From: Candidatus Desulfofervidaceae bacterium
GTDB taxonomy: Bacteria; Desulfobacterota; Desulfofervidia; Desulfofervidales; Desulfofervidaceae
Direction of reading: 5' to 3'
Length of the DNA: 5,622 nucleotides
NCBI GenBank assembly: GCA_021160485.1
Contig: JAGHCL010000071.1
Span: 1-5,622 of the forward strand
Shown: in pieces, positions 1 through 5,570 of the stretch
Position numbering within the stretch: position 1 is the first letter of the stretch
Layout: every line of letters starts with the position of its first letter
Position numbers and translations under genes: made by a program
The notes under the pieces: model-generated
What the model saw: only the letters and a program-made list of their open reading frames with translations
What the model was told of the DNA's origin: nothing
Databases searched by the model: none

Positions 1-60
1 GCATGGGCCTATCATAACTTAAAATTAGCGGATAAACAACTGGTGGATGAAGAAATCTAA
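1..60 (+). CDS. 3' end of an unidentified gene (partial, runs off the left edge)
   Basis: Frame 1 is open from the first base for 19 codons and ends at TAA (58-60). The peptide ends in LADKQLVDEEI and has the charged, amphipathic composition of a real protein C-terminus. Only the tail is present, so no family can be named. The gene would be convergent with the MBL-fold gene at 131-763, with a 70-bp gap that holds no convincing terminator, only a weak AGAAATC/GATTTTCT pairing around a CCGCGG. A 19-codon open frame can arise by chance, so this is tentative. Confidence 0.4.
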   Translation, partial: AWAYHNLKLADKQLVDEEI

Positions 61-130
61 TCTAAAGCCGCGGATTTTCTTTAATTCCACTGAAACTTGT
101 GATTAATTCGGTAAACTAGATATTCTGATT

Positions 131-763
131 TTATATTTCTATTATTCTCCCAGCACCCCCATCAATGCACTTTTCAGGATATAGCGATTTTATTTCTTTT
201 TTGAATTTGGTGCAGTGGGTGGGACAGACAAGTTTCAGTTCTTTTAACTGCTCAAAATCTTTAAAGCTATGCAAGCCTCCAATTAAGGCATAGGGTTTCC
301 CAAATTGCGAGGCGGCTTCAAGGATGGTGTCCACCCCGGGGTGAGAACAACCGACAACAATTACCAAGCCTTTGTCTATTTTGATTACCAAGGATTGTTC
401 TATACCTTTAAGTTCCCCAGTAGAAAAGATATTTTCATGAATTTGCCAGGGTTCTTTTATCCAAATGAGCTCTTTTGCCCCAGTAGGTTCAACACAGGAA
501 GGGGGGAGATAAACTGTAGCCGGACTTATCTCCAGAAAGTCGGTCAGTCCTCCAAAGTGATCCCAGTGATGATGAGAAATAAAAACCTCATCAATAGAAG
601 TAGGGTCTATCTTGAGCCTTTTCATGTTCCCAAACAGAACGGTTGACATTTCTCCGGTATCAAACAATATTTTTTTCCCATAGGCTTCTATCAAGCAGGA
701 AAAACCCCAATCAGCTTCAAACCCTGGCAAGGCAGTATTATCGTAGATAATCGTGATTTTCAT
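131..763 (-). CDS. Compact MBL-fold metallo-hydrolase (COG1237-like)
   Basis: This 210-aa protein carries the metal-binding motifs of the metallo-beta-lactamase fold in order: DTG at 35-37, HHHWDH at 64-69 (HxHxDH: H64, H66, D68, H69), GCSHPG with H141, GGLH with H165, and a PTHC motif with H183. The GCSHPG and GGLH motifs resemble COG1237, the group annotated as 7,8-dihydropterin-6-methyl-4-(beta-D-ribofuranosyl)aminobenzene 5'-phosphate synthase-like. Better-known members are usually longer, about 250-280 aa, so this is a short form with a reduced middle. There is no signal peptide, so it should be cytosolic. The ATG is preceded by a strong TAGGAGG at suitable spacing, which supports this start. 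Its SD overlaps the stop of a possible 20-codon ORF. The true substrate is unknown, and the pterin-synthase name from the family should not be taken as proven. Fold assignment is confident; function is not. Confidence 0.88.
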   Translation of the reverse strand: MKITIIYDNTALPGFEADWGFSCLIEAYGKKILFDTGEMSTVLFGNMKRLKIDPTSIDEVFISHHHWDHFGGLTDFLEISPATVYLPPSCVEPTGAKELIWIKEPWQIHENIFSTGELKGIEQSLVIKIDKGLVIVVGCSHPGVDTILEAASQFGKPYALIGGLHSFKDFEQLKELKLVCPTHCTKFKKEIKSLYPEKCIDGGAGRIIEI

Positions 764-773
764 TTCTTTCCTC

Positions 774-836
774 CTAACAGTGTTTATGTAACCCTTCGTT
801 TAAACTTTTACCTGGTAACATCCAATCGGGATGCAT
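774..836 (-). CDS. Possible 20-codon ORF coupled to the MBL-fold gene
   Basis: A 20-codon frame begins MHPDWMLPGKS and ends in HKHC. Its ATG (834-836) lies 8 nt after an AAGGAG, a good spacing, and its TAG forms part of the TAGGAGG that serves the MBL-fold gene. This gives the overlapping-signal layout expected of translational coupling. A competing ATG four bases upstream (838-840) would give only a 10-residue peptide. I recognise no family. It could be a leader peptide, a real microprotein, or the decayed end of the membrane-protein remnant upstream. Length alone gives little statistical support. Confidence 0.28.
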   Translation of the reverse strand: MHPDWMLPGKSLNEGLHKHC

Positions 837-1072
837 TCATTTCTCTCCTTTGCGAATTACAGTCTTGGCGGTAAATATTAAGGCCAAGGCAGTATAAGCA
901 CCAAGCAGCATGAACGTAAGTATAAGCAAATTTTCACATTATCATTTCAACGGCAACGATGGTAATGTGCCTATAATGACTGCCTGAACCATATTTGTTT
1001 TTGGATAGCTCTTGTAATAACATAAGTTATTCCAACCATTGAAAAGAGCAATGGAGGCTAAAATTGAGTAAA
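837..1072 (-). pseudogene. Apparent remnant of a small membrane-protein gene
   Basis: This stretch lacks an intact ORF but reads like decayed membrane-protein sequence on the minus strand. One frame gives a hydrophobic piece (SILASIALF near 1040-1070), then MVQAVIIGTLPSLP from ATG 990-992. Two consecutive stops, TGA and TAA, follow at 939-944. The same frame then resumes as a strongly hydrophobic helix (LILTFMLLGAYTALALIF), followed by a basic tail and TGA at 837-839. A neighbouring frame over 990-1050 gives another hydrophobic run (MVGITYVITRAI), which suggests frameshifts as well. The final stop overlaps the ATGAATG that opens the next small ORF, as in an operon. No family is recognised. 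Sequencing error or a short single-helix protein are alternatives. Confidence 0.35.
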
Positions 1073-1090
1073 GGCCGGCAAGAGCCGGCC
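1061..1090 (-). terminator. GC-rich hairpin after the porin gene, probable terminator
   Basis: A perfect 7-bp stem GGCCGGC/GCCGGCC (1073-1079 with 1084-1090) encloses a 4-nt loop, 14 nt past the porin stop codon. Read on the minus strand it is followed by TTTACTCAATTTT, an imperfect U-rich tail. On the + strand it is followed by GTTTTT, so it could act in either direction. Its position immediately after the porin supports a role in ending that transcript. Confidence 0.65.
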
Positions 1091-1104
1091 GTTTTTAAAT
1101 TCCT

Positions 1105-2211
1105 TTAGAATTTAAATCCTAGCTCAGTGCCCACATACCACTTGTGATCGGCTGAATGTCCCCCGCTATCTTCAAAGCCATCATTGTTGTGAACATAGGC
1201 ACCCTCAACCCGGGCGTAGGTGTTATCTGTAAAATAAATCGTTGGCGTAACTGTAATGGCATAAATATCACCAGCACCACCAGTGTAAATACCACTTTTG
1301 CACTGATCAATGTATTCTACCCTTAAAGGCAATTCAAAAGGCTTACAAGGCCTTACAGAAACATAAAGCGCGGCCCCGATGGAGTGGTCACCTTTTATAC
1401 CTTCTTCTCTTCTTAAAAAGTTGCTCCACTTCCAGTAGTCCATATTAAATGCCACATACAAAATGTCCATATCCCTTTCAATGGCAATCCCGGTCAGGGA
1501 ACGAATACCATTTATATGGTAGTGATACAAGGTGATGTCAGTATTTAAAACATTGGTGCTAAAACCTGTCTCCCAGGCGTCATGTGGTTTAATATATTCC
1601 GCATACTCTCCATCTTCTAGTCTGTTGCGATAATAACCATAAAAGACATCCACATCCGGGCCGCCATATCCCTTAATGGTATAAGTTGCCCTGGCGCCAT
1701 AGGCATTGTATGGCTGTTGCGAGGCAACAACACCAACGGTGATATTTTTGTTCCTAAAGGTATAGGTATCTTCATACCCGGCAACTGGTTCTAAAAGTCC
1801 ACCCTCTAAAGTAAGACCTTCTATAGGACTTACCGAAAAATCGGCATATTCCACTCTGAAATCAGCGGTACTATCAGCCTCGCAAATATTATCAACGATA
1901 GATGGAGTAGCCACACCCCCAAGCCCAATATCCAGAGATACAGGATAGGTCTTGGATTCCAGATTGAGGTCAAAGAGGTCATTGGTAAGCACCCATTTGC
2001 TGGCCCGATTGTGTCCATGACCACTACCTTCGTTATTGGAGTAAAAGAAGGCCCCACTTACACCACCAGAAAGGGTGGCCTCAATGTCACTAATTGAAAG
2101 CTTAATAACGCTTGGCGAAGGGGCATTATTCTCTTCAGCCTTAGCCAATAATGGTAAAAATATCAACGAAAATAGGACAATTGCCATCAATGATTTCCTC
2201 ATTTTTGTCAT
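1105..2211 (-). CDS. Porin-like outer-membrane beta-barrel protein
   Basis: The 368-aa product starts with a Sec signal peptide: MTKMRK, a hydrophobic core at about 8-22, and a likely signal peptidase I site after AKA (residue 25). The mature part consists of alternating, aromatic-rich beta strands. It ends in VGTELGFKF with a terminal Phe, the signature recognised by the BAM assembly machinery. The C-terminal strands (LPLRVEYID, ITVTPTIYFTDNTYARVEGAYVHN) resemble OmpL-like/BBP2-type porins, so a 14-18-strand diffusion channel is likely. Histidine clusters occur in predicted loops (H65, H67; H341, H352, H356). The ATG is preceded by GAGGAGGGA, and a second in-frame Met at residue 4 is a less likely start. 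The gene follows feoB but is separated from it by a strong terminator, so it is probably transcribed separately, although I see no convincing promoter in the 90-bp gap. Metal uptake is an inference from context only. Confidence 0.8.
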   Translation of the reverse strand: MTKMRKSLMAIVLFSLIFLPLLAKAEENNAPSPSVIKLSISDIEATLSGGVSGAFFYSNNEGSGHGHNRASKWVLTNDLFDLNLESKTYPVSLDIGLGGVATPSIVDNICEADSTADFRVEYADFSVSPIEGLTLEGGLLEPVAGYEDTYTFRNKNITVGVVASQQPYNAYGARATYTIKGYGGPDVDVFYGYYRNRLEDGEYAEYIKPHDAWETGFSTNVLNTDITLYHYHINGIRSLTGIAIERDMDILYVAFNMDYWKWSNFLRREEGIKGDHSIGAALYVSVRPCKPFELPLRVEYIDQCKSGIYTGGAGDIYAITVTPTIYFTDNTYARVEGAYVHNNDGFEDSGGHSADHKWYVGTELGFKF

Positions 2212-2285
2212 TTTGCTCCCTCCTCTTTATGATTTTGGAAAAGTAATTTAACATCAATTGGTAACTTCATTTGCCCTTTGACTTC

Positions 2286-2298
2286 ATCACCTCCTTTC
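2286..2298 (-). promoter_or_regulatory. Orphan extended Shine-Dalgarno in the porin leader
   Basis: Read on the minus strand, this is GAAAGGAGGTGAT, complementary over about 13 nt to the usual 3' end of 16S rRNA, which ends ATCACCTCCTTTC. No normal gene follows. An ATG only 2 nt away opens a 6-codon frame, and an ATG 19 nt away (2268-2270) opens a 20-codon frame whose TGA overlaps the porin ATG. The porin has its own SD 75 nt further on. It may be a ribosome standby site, a leader-peptide SD, or the remains of a lost gene. Confidence 0.4.
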
Positions 2299-2301
2299 CT
2301 C

Positions 2302-2352
2302 AAAATAAAAAAAACCACGAAGATCCTTCTTGGGACAAAAGGACCTTTGTGG
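2302..2352 (-). terminator. Rho-independent terminator of the feo operon
   Basis: Positions 2315-2328 pair with 2339-2352 at 13 of 14 positions, counting one G-U and with one mismatch, around a 10-nt loop. On the minus strand the stem is followed directly by eight T, an A and four T (2302-2314). It lies about 60 nt after the feoB stop codon. This is a textbook intrinsic terminator and separates feoB from the porin gene. Confidence 0.9.
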
Positions 2353-2411
2353 CCCGATTTGGTTTGGCTTTTATCATATTGTCTGCTCTGAGTCAACCAT
2401 TTTTTCACCGC

Positions 2412-4421
2412 TTAAGCCCCAAAAATTCTTCCTATCTGATAAAACAAAACTGCCATCGTCCAGCCCACAAACAAACTCCAGCCTACCGCCAGGGCCGTCC
2501 ACTTCCAGGAATTTGTCTCTTGCTTGATTACGCCAATAGAGGCAATGCAGGGAATATAAAGCAGAGACATAACCATGAATGAAAAGGCAGAAAGTTTGCT
2601 AAAATATGTTGGCAATACCTTATTCAGCCCTTCTTCTTCCACGCCATAAAGGGTGCCTAGTGTACCTACTACCACCTCTTTGGCCAGAATACCAAAGATT
2701 AAGGCCACAGCCGCCTGCCAGAAGCCAAAGCCAGCAGGTTTAAAAAACGGGGCAAAAAATTTACCCAGATGCCCAATCCAACTTTGACCACTGGCATATT
2801 CTACCCCAGGAGGCATGGAGGATAAAAACCAAACCAAAACAACCCCAGTCGCAATAATGGTTCCAGCCTTTTTAACAAACATAAACGAGCGTTCCCACAT
2901 GTGCAAAAGCACACTTTTTAAGGTAGGCAAGCGATAAGGAGGCAGTTCCATGATTAAAGGTGCAACTTCACCCTTAAAAAAGAGATTTTTAAACAAGAGC
3001 CCTGTTAAGATGGCTACAACAACACCAAGGGCATACATGATAAAGATGACTGTGCCAGCGTGTTTCGGAAAGAATGTGCCTGCAAAAAGCACATATATAG
3101 GAAGCCTGGCTGAACAAGACATAAAGGGATTTATCAAAATCGTCAAAAGCCTGTCTTTTCTAGATTCAAGAGTGCGGCAGGCCATAATACCTGGAATGTT
3201 GCAACCAAACCCCAATATCATGGGAATAAATGACTTGCCGTGAAGCCCCAAGGCGTGCATAAACCTGTCCATAACAAAGGCCGCTCGGGCCATATAACCG
3301 CAGTCTTCTAAAAAACCAATAGCTAAAAAGAGAATTATAATATTGGGTAAAAACACTAGTACTCCACCAACACCGGCGATAATGCCATCGCTGATTAAAG
3401 AGGAAAGCCAGTTTTCACCTAAAAGATGCTTTGTTGTCTCTCCAAGCCAGCCAAAAGCACTATCTATATAATCGGCAAAAGGAGCCCCGACATTAAAGAC
3501 TAACTTAAATGTAATCCACATAAAAAAGAAAAAAAGTGGAATGCCCAGCCAGCGATTGATGACAATTTTATCTATCTTATCCGAAAGAGTTAGCTTTTCT
3601 TCCACACCCATAGGTTTCTGCACACATTCCTTCACCAGGCCAGAGATAAAACCATATCTTCTTTCTATCAAGTAGGTTTCTACATCTTCTCCCAGTTTCT
3701 GCTGCAGTGCTTGTGACATACTCGTAGCTTTAGTGATGATTTCTCTTCCTCTCGTGAGATTTTGGAGCCAGTTTTTTACTTGGGTATCGTTTTCCAGGAG
3801 TTTTATTGCCAACCAGCGGGCAGATACATTTAAACTACCATCTTTGTGTTGATTGATGAGGACGGTTATTTCATCTAAGACTTTTTCTACATCTGCACCA
3901 TAATCTATTTTGAAAGGCAGAGACCCTTTGGTTGCGGCCGTTAATATCGCTTGTTTTAGTTGTTCCATTCCCTCACTTTTACTTGCTATTGTAGGCACTA
4001 CCGGCACCCCCAGCAGCTGCGAAAGCTTGTTTACATCTATTTGCCACCCCTTTTGACGCACCATATCCATCATATTCAAATCAATGACCACATTTGCACC
4101 TAGCTCCAGCAATTCAATCGCCAGATAGAGATTTCTTTCCAGGTTAGTAGCGTCCACAATGACTACTGTGACATCAGGATGATCCCTAATGAGAAAGTCT
4201 CTAGCAATGCGTTCATCAATAGAATATGCGGTCAAACTGTATGTTCCAGGTAGATCTACTACCCGAATTTTCTTCTGTTGATAAACAAACTCTCCCTCTT
4301 TTTTCTCTACCGTGACCCCTGGCCAGTTGCCTACTTTTTGGTGGGCGCCGGTAAGATTGTTAAAAACCGTTGTTTTACCGGCATTGGGGTTACCACCTAA
4401 ACAAATTACCATTTTATCCAT
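2412..4421 (-). CDS. feoB: Ferrous iron transport protein B (Fe(II) transporter with GTPase domain)
   Basis: FeoB is the inner-membrane Fe(II) importer with a cytosolic G-protein domain, and this 669-aa copy looks complete. G1 is GNPNAGKTT at 10-18, the switch-I Thr lies in GVTVE (T37), G3 is DLPG at 56-59, G4 is NMMD at 116-119, and a G5-like TIASKS is near 144-149. A helical linker follows (about 170-285). The membrane part starts near 290 and carries EDCGYMARAAF (372-382), gate 1 GCNIPG (406-411) and gate 2 SCSARLP (435-441). YIPC near the end (C625) gives, with C407 and C436, the three conserved membrane cysteines. AKEVVVGTLGTLYG lies in between. Length is within the family range. The ATG follows a purine-rich GGGGG SD 10 nt after the upstream feoA stop, so it is co-transcribed with the two feoA genes. 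No frameshift or missing motif was seen. Confidence 0.98.
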   Translation of the reverse strand: MDKMVICLGGNPNAGKTTVFNNLTGAHQKVGNWPGVTVEKKEGEFVYQQKKIRVVDLPGTYSLTAYSIDERIARDFLIRDHPDVTVVIVDATNLERNLYLAIELLELGANVVIDLNMMDMVRQKGWQIDVNKLSQLLGVPVVPTIASKSEGMEQLKQAILTAATKGSLPFKIDYGADVEKVLDEITVLINQHKDGSLNVSARWLAIKLLENDTQVKNWLQNLTRGREIITKATSMSQALQQKLGEDVETYLIERRYGFISGLVKECVQKPMGVEEKLTLSDKIDKIVINRWLGIPLFFFFMWITFKLVFNVGAPFADYIDSAFGWLGETTKHLLGENWLSSLISDGIIAGVGGVLVFLPNIIILFLAIGFLEDCGYMARAAFVMDRFMHALGLHGKSFIPMILGFGCNIPGIMACRTLESRKDRLLTILINPFMSCSARLPIYVLFAGTFFPKHAGTVIFIMYALGVVVAILTGLLFKNLFFKGEVAPLIMELPPYRLPTLKSVLLHMWERSFMFVKKAGTIIATGVVLVWFLSSMPPGVEYASGQSWIGHLGKFFAPFFKPAGFGFWQAAVALIFGILAKEVVVGTLGTLYGVEEEGLNKVLPTYFSKLSAFSFMVMSLLYIPCIASIGVIKQETNSWKWTALAVGWSLFVGWTMAVLFYQIGRIFGA

Positions 4422-4431
4422 CTTTTACCCC

Positions 4432-4659
4432 CTAACTTAAAAGCTTTACAAAAATCCGGTGGGCCATACCAAAACCTAATCCAAACCGCTTTTCTCCTAC
4501 GGCAATGACTACCGGTCCTGGACGGCCATTATTTAGAACCCTAACCCTTGTGCCTGGATAGATGCCCATGCGACTTAAGCGTTGACAGAGGCCAAAACCA
4601 CCTCTGACCTGCAAAATCTCTACTTCTCTGCCATTTTCTACCATACTTAGGGGACACAT
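4432..4659 (-). CDS. feoA: FeoA family protein, second copy (adjacent to feoB)
   Basis: This 75-aa SH3-like protein of the FeoA family has the conserved core RLSRMGIYPG at 27-36, followed by strands VRVLNN and PVVIAVGEKRFGLG. FeoA proteins are small cytosolic partners of FeoB needed for efficient Fe(II) uptake. I chose the ATG at 4657-4659. The frame extends upstream to a TTG at 4689, but that would overlap the previous gene by 25 nt without an SD, whereas the ATG has GGAGGTG 11 nt upstream. The gap to the preceding feoA stop is 5 nt and to feoB 10 nt, so the three genes form one operon. The sequence differs clearly from the first FeoA outside the core, so the two copies probably have distinct roles. 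Confidence 0.93.
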   Translation of the reverse strand: MCPLSMVENGREVEILQVRGGFGLCQRLSRMGIYPGTRVRVLNNGRPGPVVIAVGEKRFGLGFGMAHRIFVKLLS

Positions 4660-4664
4660 CGCCT

Positions 4665-4892
4665 TTAAATCACCTCCACTTCTACACAATTTGCTTCTTC
4701 TTTTCTCAAAGATAAGTGGTAACCCTTGACTAGCACATCTATAGGACTACCTAGGGGAGCAATCTTTTCTATTTGCACTGTTTCTCCTGGCACAAGGCCC
4801 ATTTTTAAAAGTCGCTGCTTGATAAGGCCATTGCCTGTTACTTGTTTAACTAGGGCCCTTTGGCCTTTTTTTAAAGATGTTAAGGCTGCCAT
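4665..4892 (-). CDS. feoA: FeoA family protein, first gene of the feo operon
   Basis: This 75-aa FeoA/SH3-like protein has core motif RLLKMGLVPG at 27-36, in exactly the same register as the second FeoA. It is followed by ETVQIEKIAPLGSPIDVLVKG and a final strand ending CVEVEVI. It probably acts with FeoB at the inner face of the membrane. The ATG follows AGGAGGG at good spacing. Its last codons contain the SD of the next feoA, so translation of the two is likely coupled. As the promoter-proximal gene it is preceded by a TTGACA-type promoter and a GTTA-N7-TAAC dyad. Tandem feoA genes before feoB occur in several anaerobic lineages. Confidence 0.95.
   Translation of the reverse strand: MAALTSLKKGQRALVKQVTGNGLIKQRLLKMGLVPGETVQIEKIAPLGSPIDVLVKGYHLSLRKEEANCVEVEVI
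4671..4677 (-). promoter_or_regulatory. Ribosome binding site that fixes the start of the second feoA
   Basis: GGAGGTG lies inside the last codons of the first feoA, 11 nt before ATG 4657-4659. No SD serves the upstream TTG at 4687-4689. This decides for the 75-aa rather than the 85-aa form. Confidence 0.75.
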
Positions 4893-4922
4893 CTTTTCCC
4901 TCCTATTTTTTAGTCACTTAGC

Positions 4923-4949
4923 ATTACTATAACCGATAATTTTTGTCAA
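4923..4949 (-). promoter_or_regulatory. Probable sigma-70-type promoter of the feo operon
   Basis: On the minus strand a perfect -35 hexamer TTGACA (4949-4944) is followed after 15 nt by AGTAAT (4928-4923), a 4-of-6 match to TATAAT. The spacing is short, and the -10 assignment is uncertain; TATAGT at 4931-4926 is an alternative but lies even closer. It is 31 bp upstream of the first feoA ATG. No Fur box of the GATAAT-type was found here. Confidence 0.5.
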
Positions 4950-4960
4950 GCTTTTAATTT

Positions 4961-4977
4961 TGTTAAAATTATTAACA
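4961..4977. promoter_or_regulatory. Candidate operator 1: TGTTAA-N5-TTAACA, upstream of feoA
   Basis: This is a perfect 6-bp dyad with a 5-nt spacer (core GTTA-N7-TAAC). Its centre (4969) is 20 bp upstream of the -35 of the feo promoter, a position typical of an activator or an upstream-binding repressor. It overlaps the stop codon of the 98-aa ORF. The odd length with a central base resembles Fur/PerR-type sites more than 16-bp CRP/FNR sites, but the sequence matches no consensus I can name with confidence. Confidence 0.5.
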
Positions 4978-5268
4978 TTCTGCCGCTGGTTTTACTGGGA
5001 AGTAAAGTAAAAATTGAGTTCCTCTTTCTAGCTTACTTTCCACATGCACCCATCCAGCATGGGCATTCATTAGCATATAAACTATGGCTAATCCCAATCC
5101 GTGGCTGTTTTTGGTGGAAAAACAAGGTTCGTTCAAATAAGGATTAGTAAAAAATTCTCCCTTTATCCCATCTGTAAGGTAGTAGTAATTTGCCCGTCCA
5201 AATCGTTCATCCAACTTACTTGCCGGATGTTTTTGTTTTGCTGGTAACGCAATCATATATTTAACCAT
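4972..5268 (-). CDS. Chimeric ORF: NifX/NifB-type N-terminus joined to histidine-kinase ATPase C-terminus
   Basis: Residues 1 to about 45 match the start of the dinitrogenase iron-molybdenum cofactor-binding fold (NifX/NifB C-terminal type): an IALPAK strand, the hallmark LDERFGRA (19-26), and a GEFFTNP segment. From about 46 to 92 the sequence instead matches the end of a HATPase_c domain of sensor kinases: an F-box-like NEPCFSTK, the G2 box HGLGLAIVYMLMNAHAG (56-72), then VHVES and RGTQFLLYFPV. The NifX domain lacks its second half, and the kinase part lacks the N box, G1 box and His phospho-acceptor, so neither activity should be intact. The ATG at 5268 has no SD; a second ATG at residue 5 has none either. 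The likeliest reading is a deletion-born fusion and probable pseudogene; a small regulatory protein is possible. The frame is open for 98 codons without a stop. Confidence 0.6.
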   Translation of the reverse strand: MVKYMIALPAKQKHPASKLDERFGRANYYYLTDGIKGEFFTNPYLNEPCFSTKNSHGLGLAIVYMLMNAHAGWVHVESKLERGTQFLLYFPVKPAAEC

Positions 5269-5275
5269 TTATCTT

Positions 5276-5292
5276 TGTTAAAAAAATTAACA
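5276..5292. promoter_or_regulatory. Candidate operator 2: TGTTAA-N5-TTAACA, before the chimeric ORF
   Basis: This is a perfect 6-bp dyad with an A5 spacer, matching operator 1 at 19 of 21 positions when two flanking bases are included on each side. It lies 7 bp before the ATG of the chimeric ORF and overlaps the stop codon of the upstream small ORF. Unlike the other two copies, no TTGACA follows at the expected distance. Confidence 0.42.
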
Positions 5293-5496
5293 TTTTGAAT
5301 AAAAAAACTCCCATCTTTCTCGGCATCTTTCATAGATATTGTTTTTATCTCTAGACTGCAAACAAAAGTAATTTTTATCTGCAAAGATGCAGTTGGGTAA
5401 AATGGAGATAAAATCTCCCTGAGAATAAATAACTACAACTGAAAAATCTTTACTATACTTTCTTTCCAGACGTTTTATAAACCTTTCCCCCACCAT
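5287..5496 (-). CDS. Hypothetical 69-aa protein with four cysteines
   Basis: I do not recognise a family. The frame extends to a TTG at 5544, but that lies within the predicted promoter. I therefore chose ATG 5494-5496, which has AAGGA 8 nt upstream, giving 69 residues from MVGERF to FFYSKC. Residues 4-16 are basic and helical (ERFIKRLERKYSK), followed by hydrophobic strands (FSVVVIY, DFISILPN) like the beginning of a PAS- or GAF-type fold. Four cysteines fall at 36, 45, 58 and 69, spaced 9, 13 and 11 apart, and could ligate a metal, though no standard motif is formed. Its last codons (TGT TAA) lie in operator 2. It may be a truncated N-terminal piece of a sensor protein, in keeping with the kinase fragment next to it, or a small real protein. 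Confidence 0.5.
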   Translation of the reverse strand: MVGERFIKRLERKYSKDFSVVVIYSQGDFISILPNCIFADKNYFCLQSRDKNNIYERCRERWEFFYSKC

Positions 5497-5532
5497 CTGG
5501 TTTTCCTTGATGGAATTTATCTCATGAAAACT

Positions 5533-5559
5533 ATTATCACACAATTTTACTTATGTCAA
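5533..5559 (-). promoter_or_regulatory. Probable promoter for the 69-aa ORF
   Basis: On the minus strand TTGACA (5559-5554) is followed after 15 nt by GATAAT (5538-5533), a 5-of-6 match preceded by TGT as in an extended -10. TAATAG at a 17-nt spacing is an alternative. Transcription would start near 5525, about 30 nt before the chosen ATG. The layout parallels the feo promoter. Confidence 0.55.
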
Positions 5560-5570
5560 CATTTTTTACA

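Noticed and set aside
305..646. 113-codon + strand ORF inside the MBL-fold gene
   Set aside because: It is antisense to a gene with clear catalytic motifs and has no recognisable domain or SD; a shadow frame.
2208..2408. 66-codon minus-strand ORF between feoB and the porin
   Set aside because: It runs straight through the feo terminator hairpin and its T-tract, has low-complexity residues there, and has no SD at its start. Only the last 20 codons are worth discussing, as a possible leader.
4660..4689. Ten-residue N-terminal extension of the second FeoA from a TTG
   Set aside because: It overlaps the first feoA, lacks an SD, and the shorter form aligns residue for residue with the first FeoA.
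4905..4950. Fur box in the feoA promoter
   Set aside because: The ATTATC...AGTAAT sequence is too poorly matched to a 7-1-7 or 19-bp Fur box; the GTTA-N7-TAAC dyad upstream is a better candidate site.
5497..5544. N-terminal extension of the 69-aa ORF to a TTG start at 5544
   Set aside because: The extension overlaps the predicted -10 element and would lie upstream of the transcription start; the TTG has no SD.
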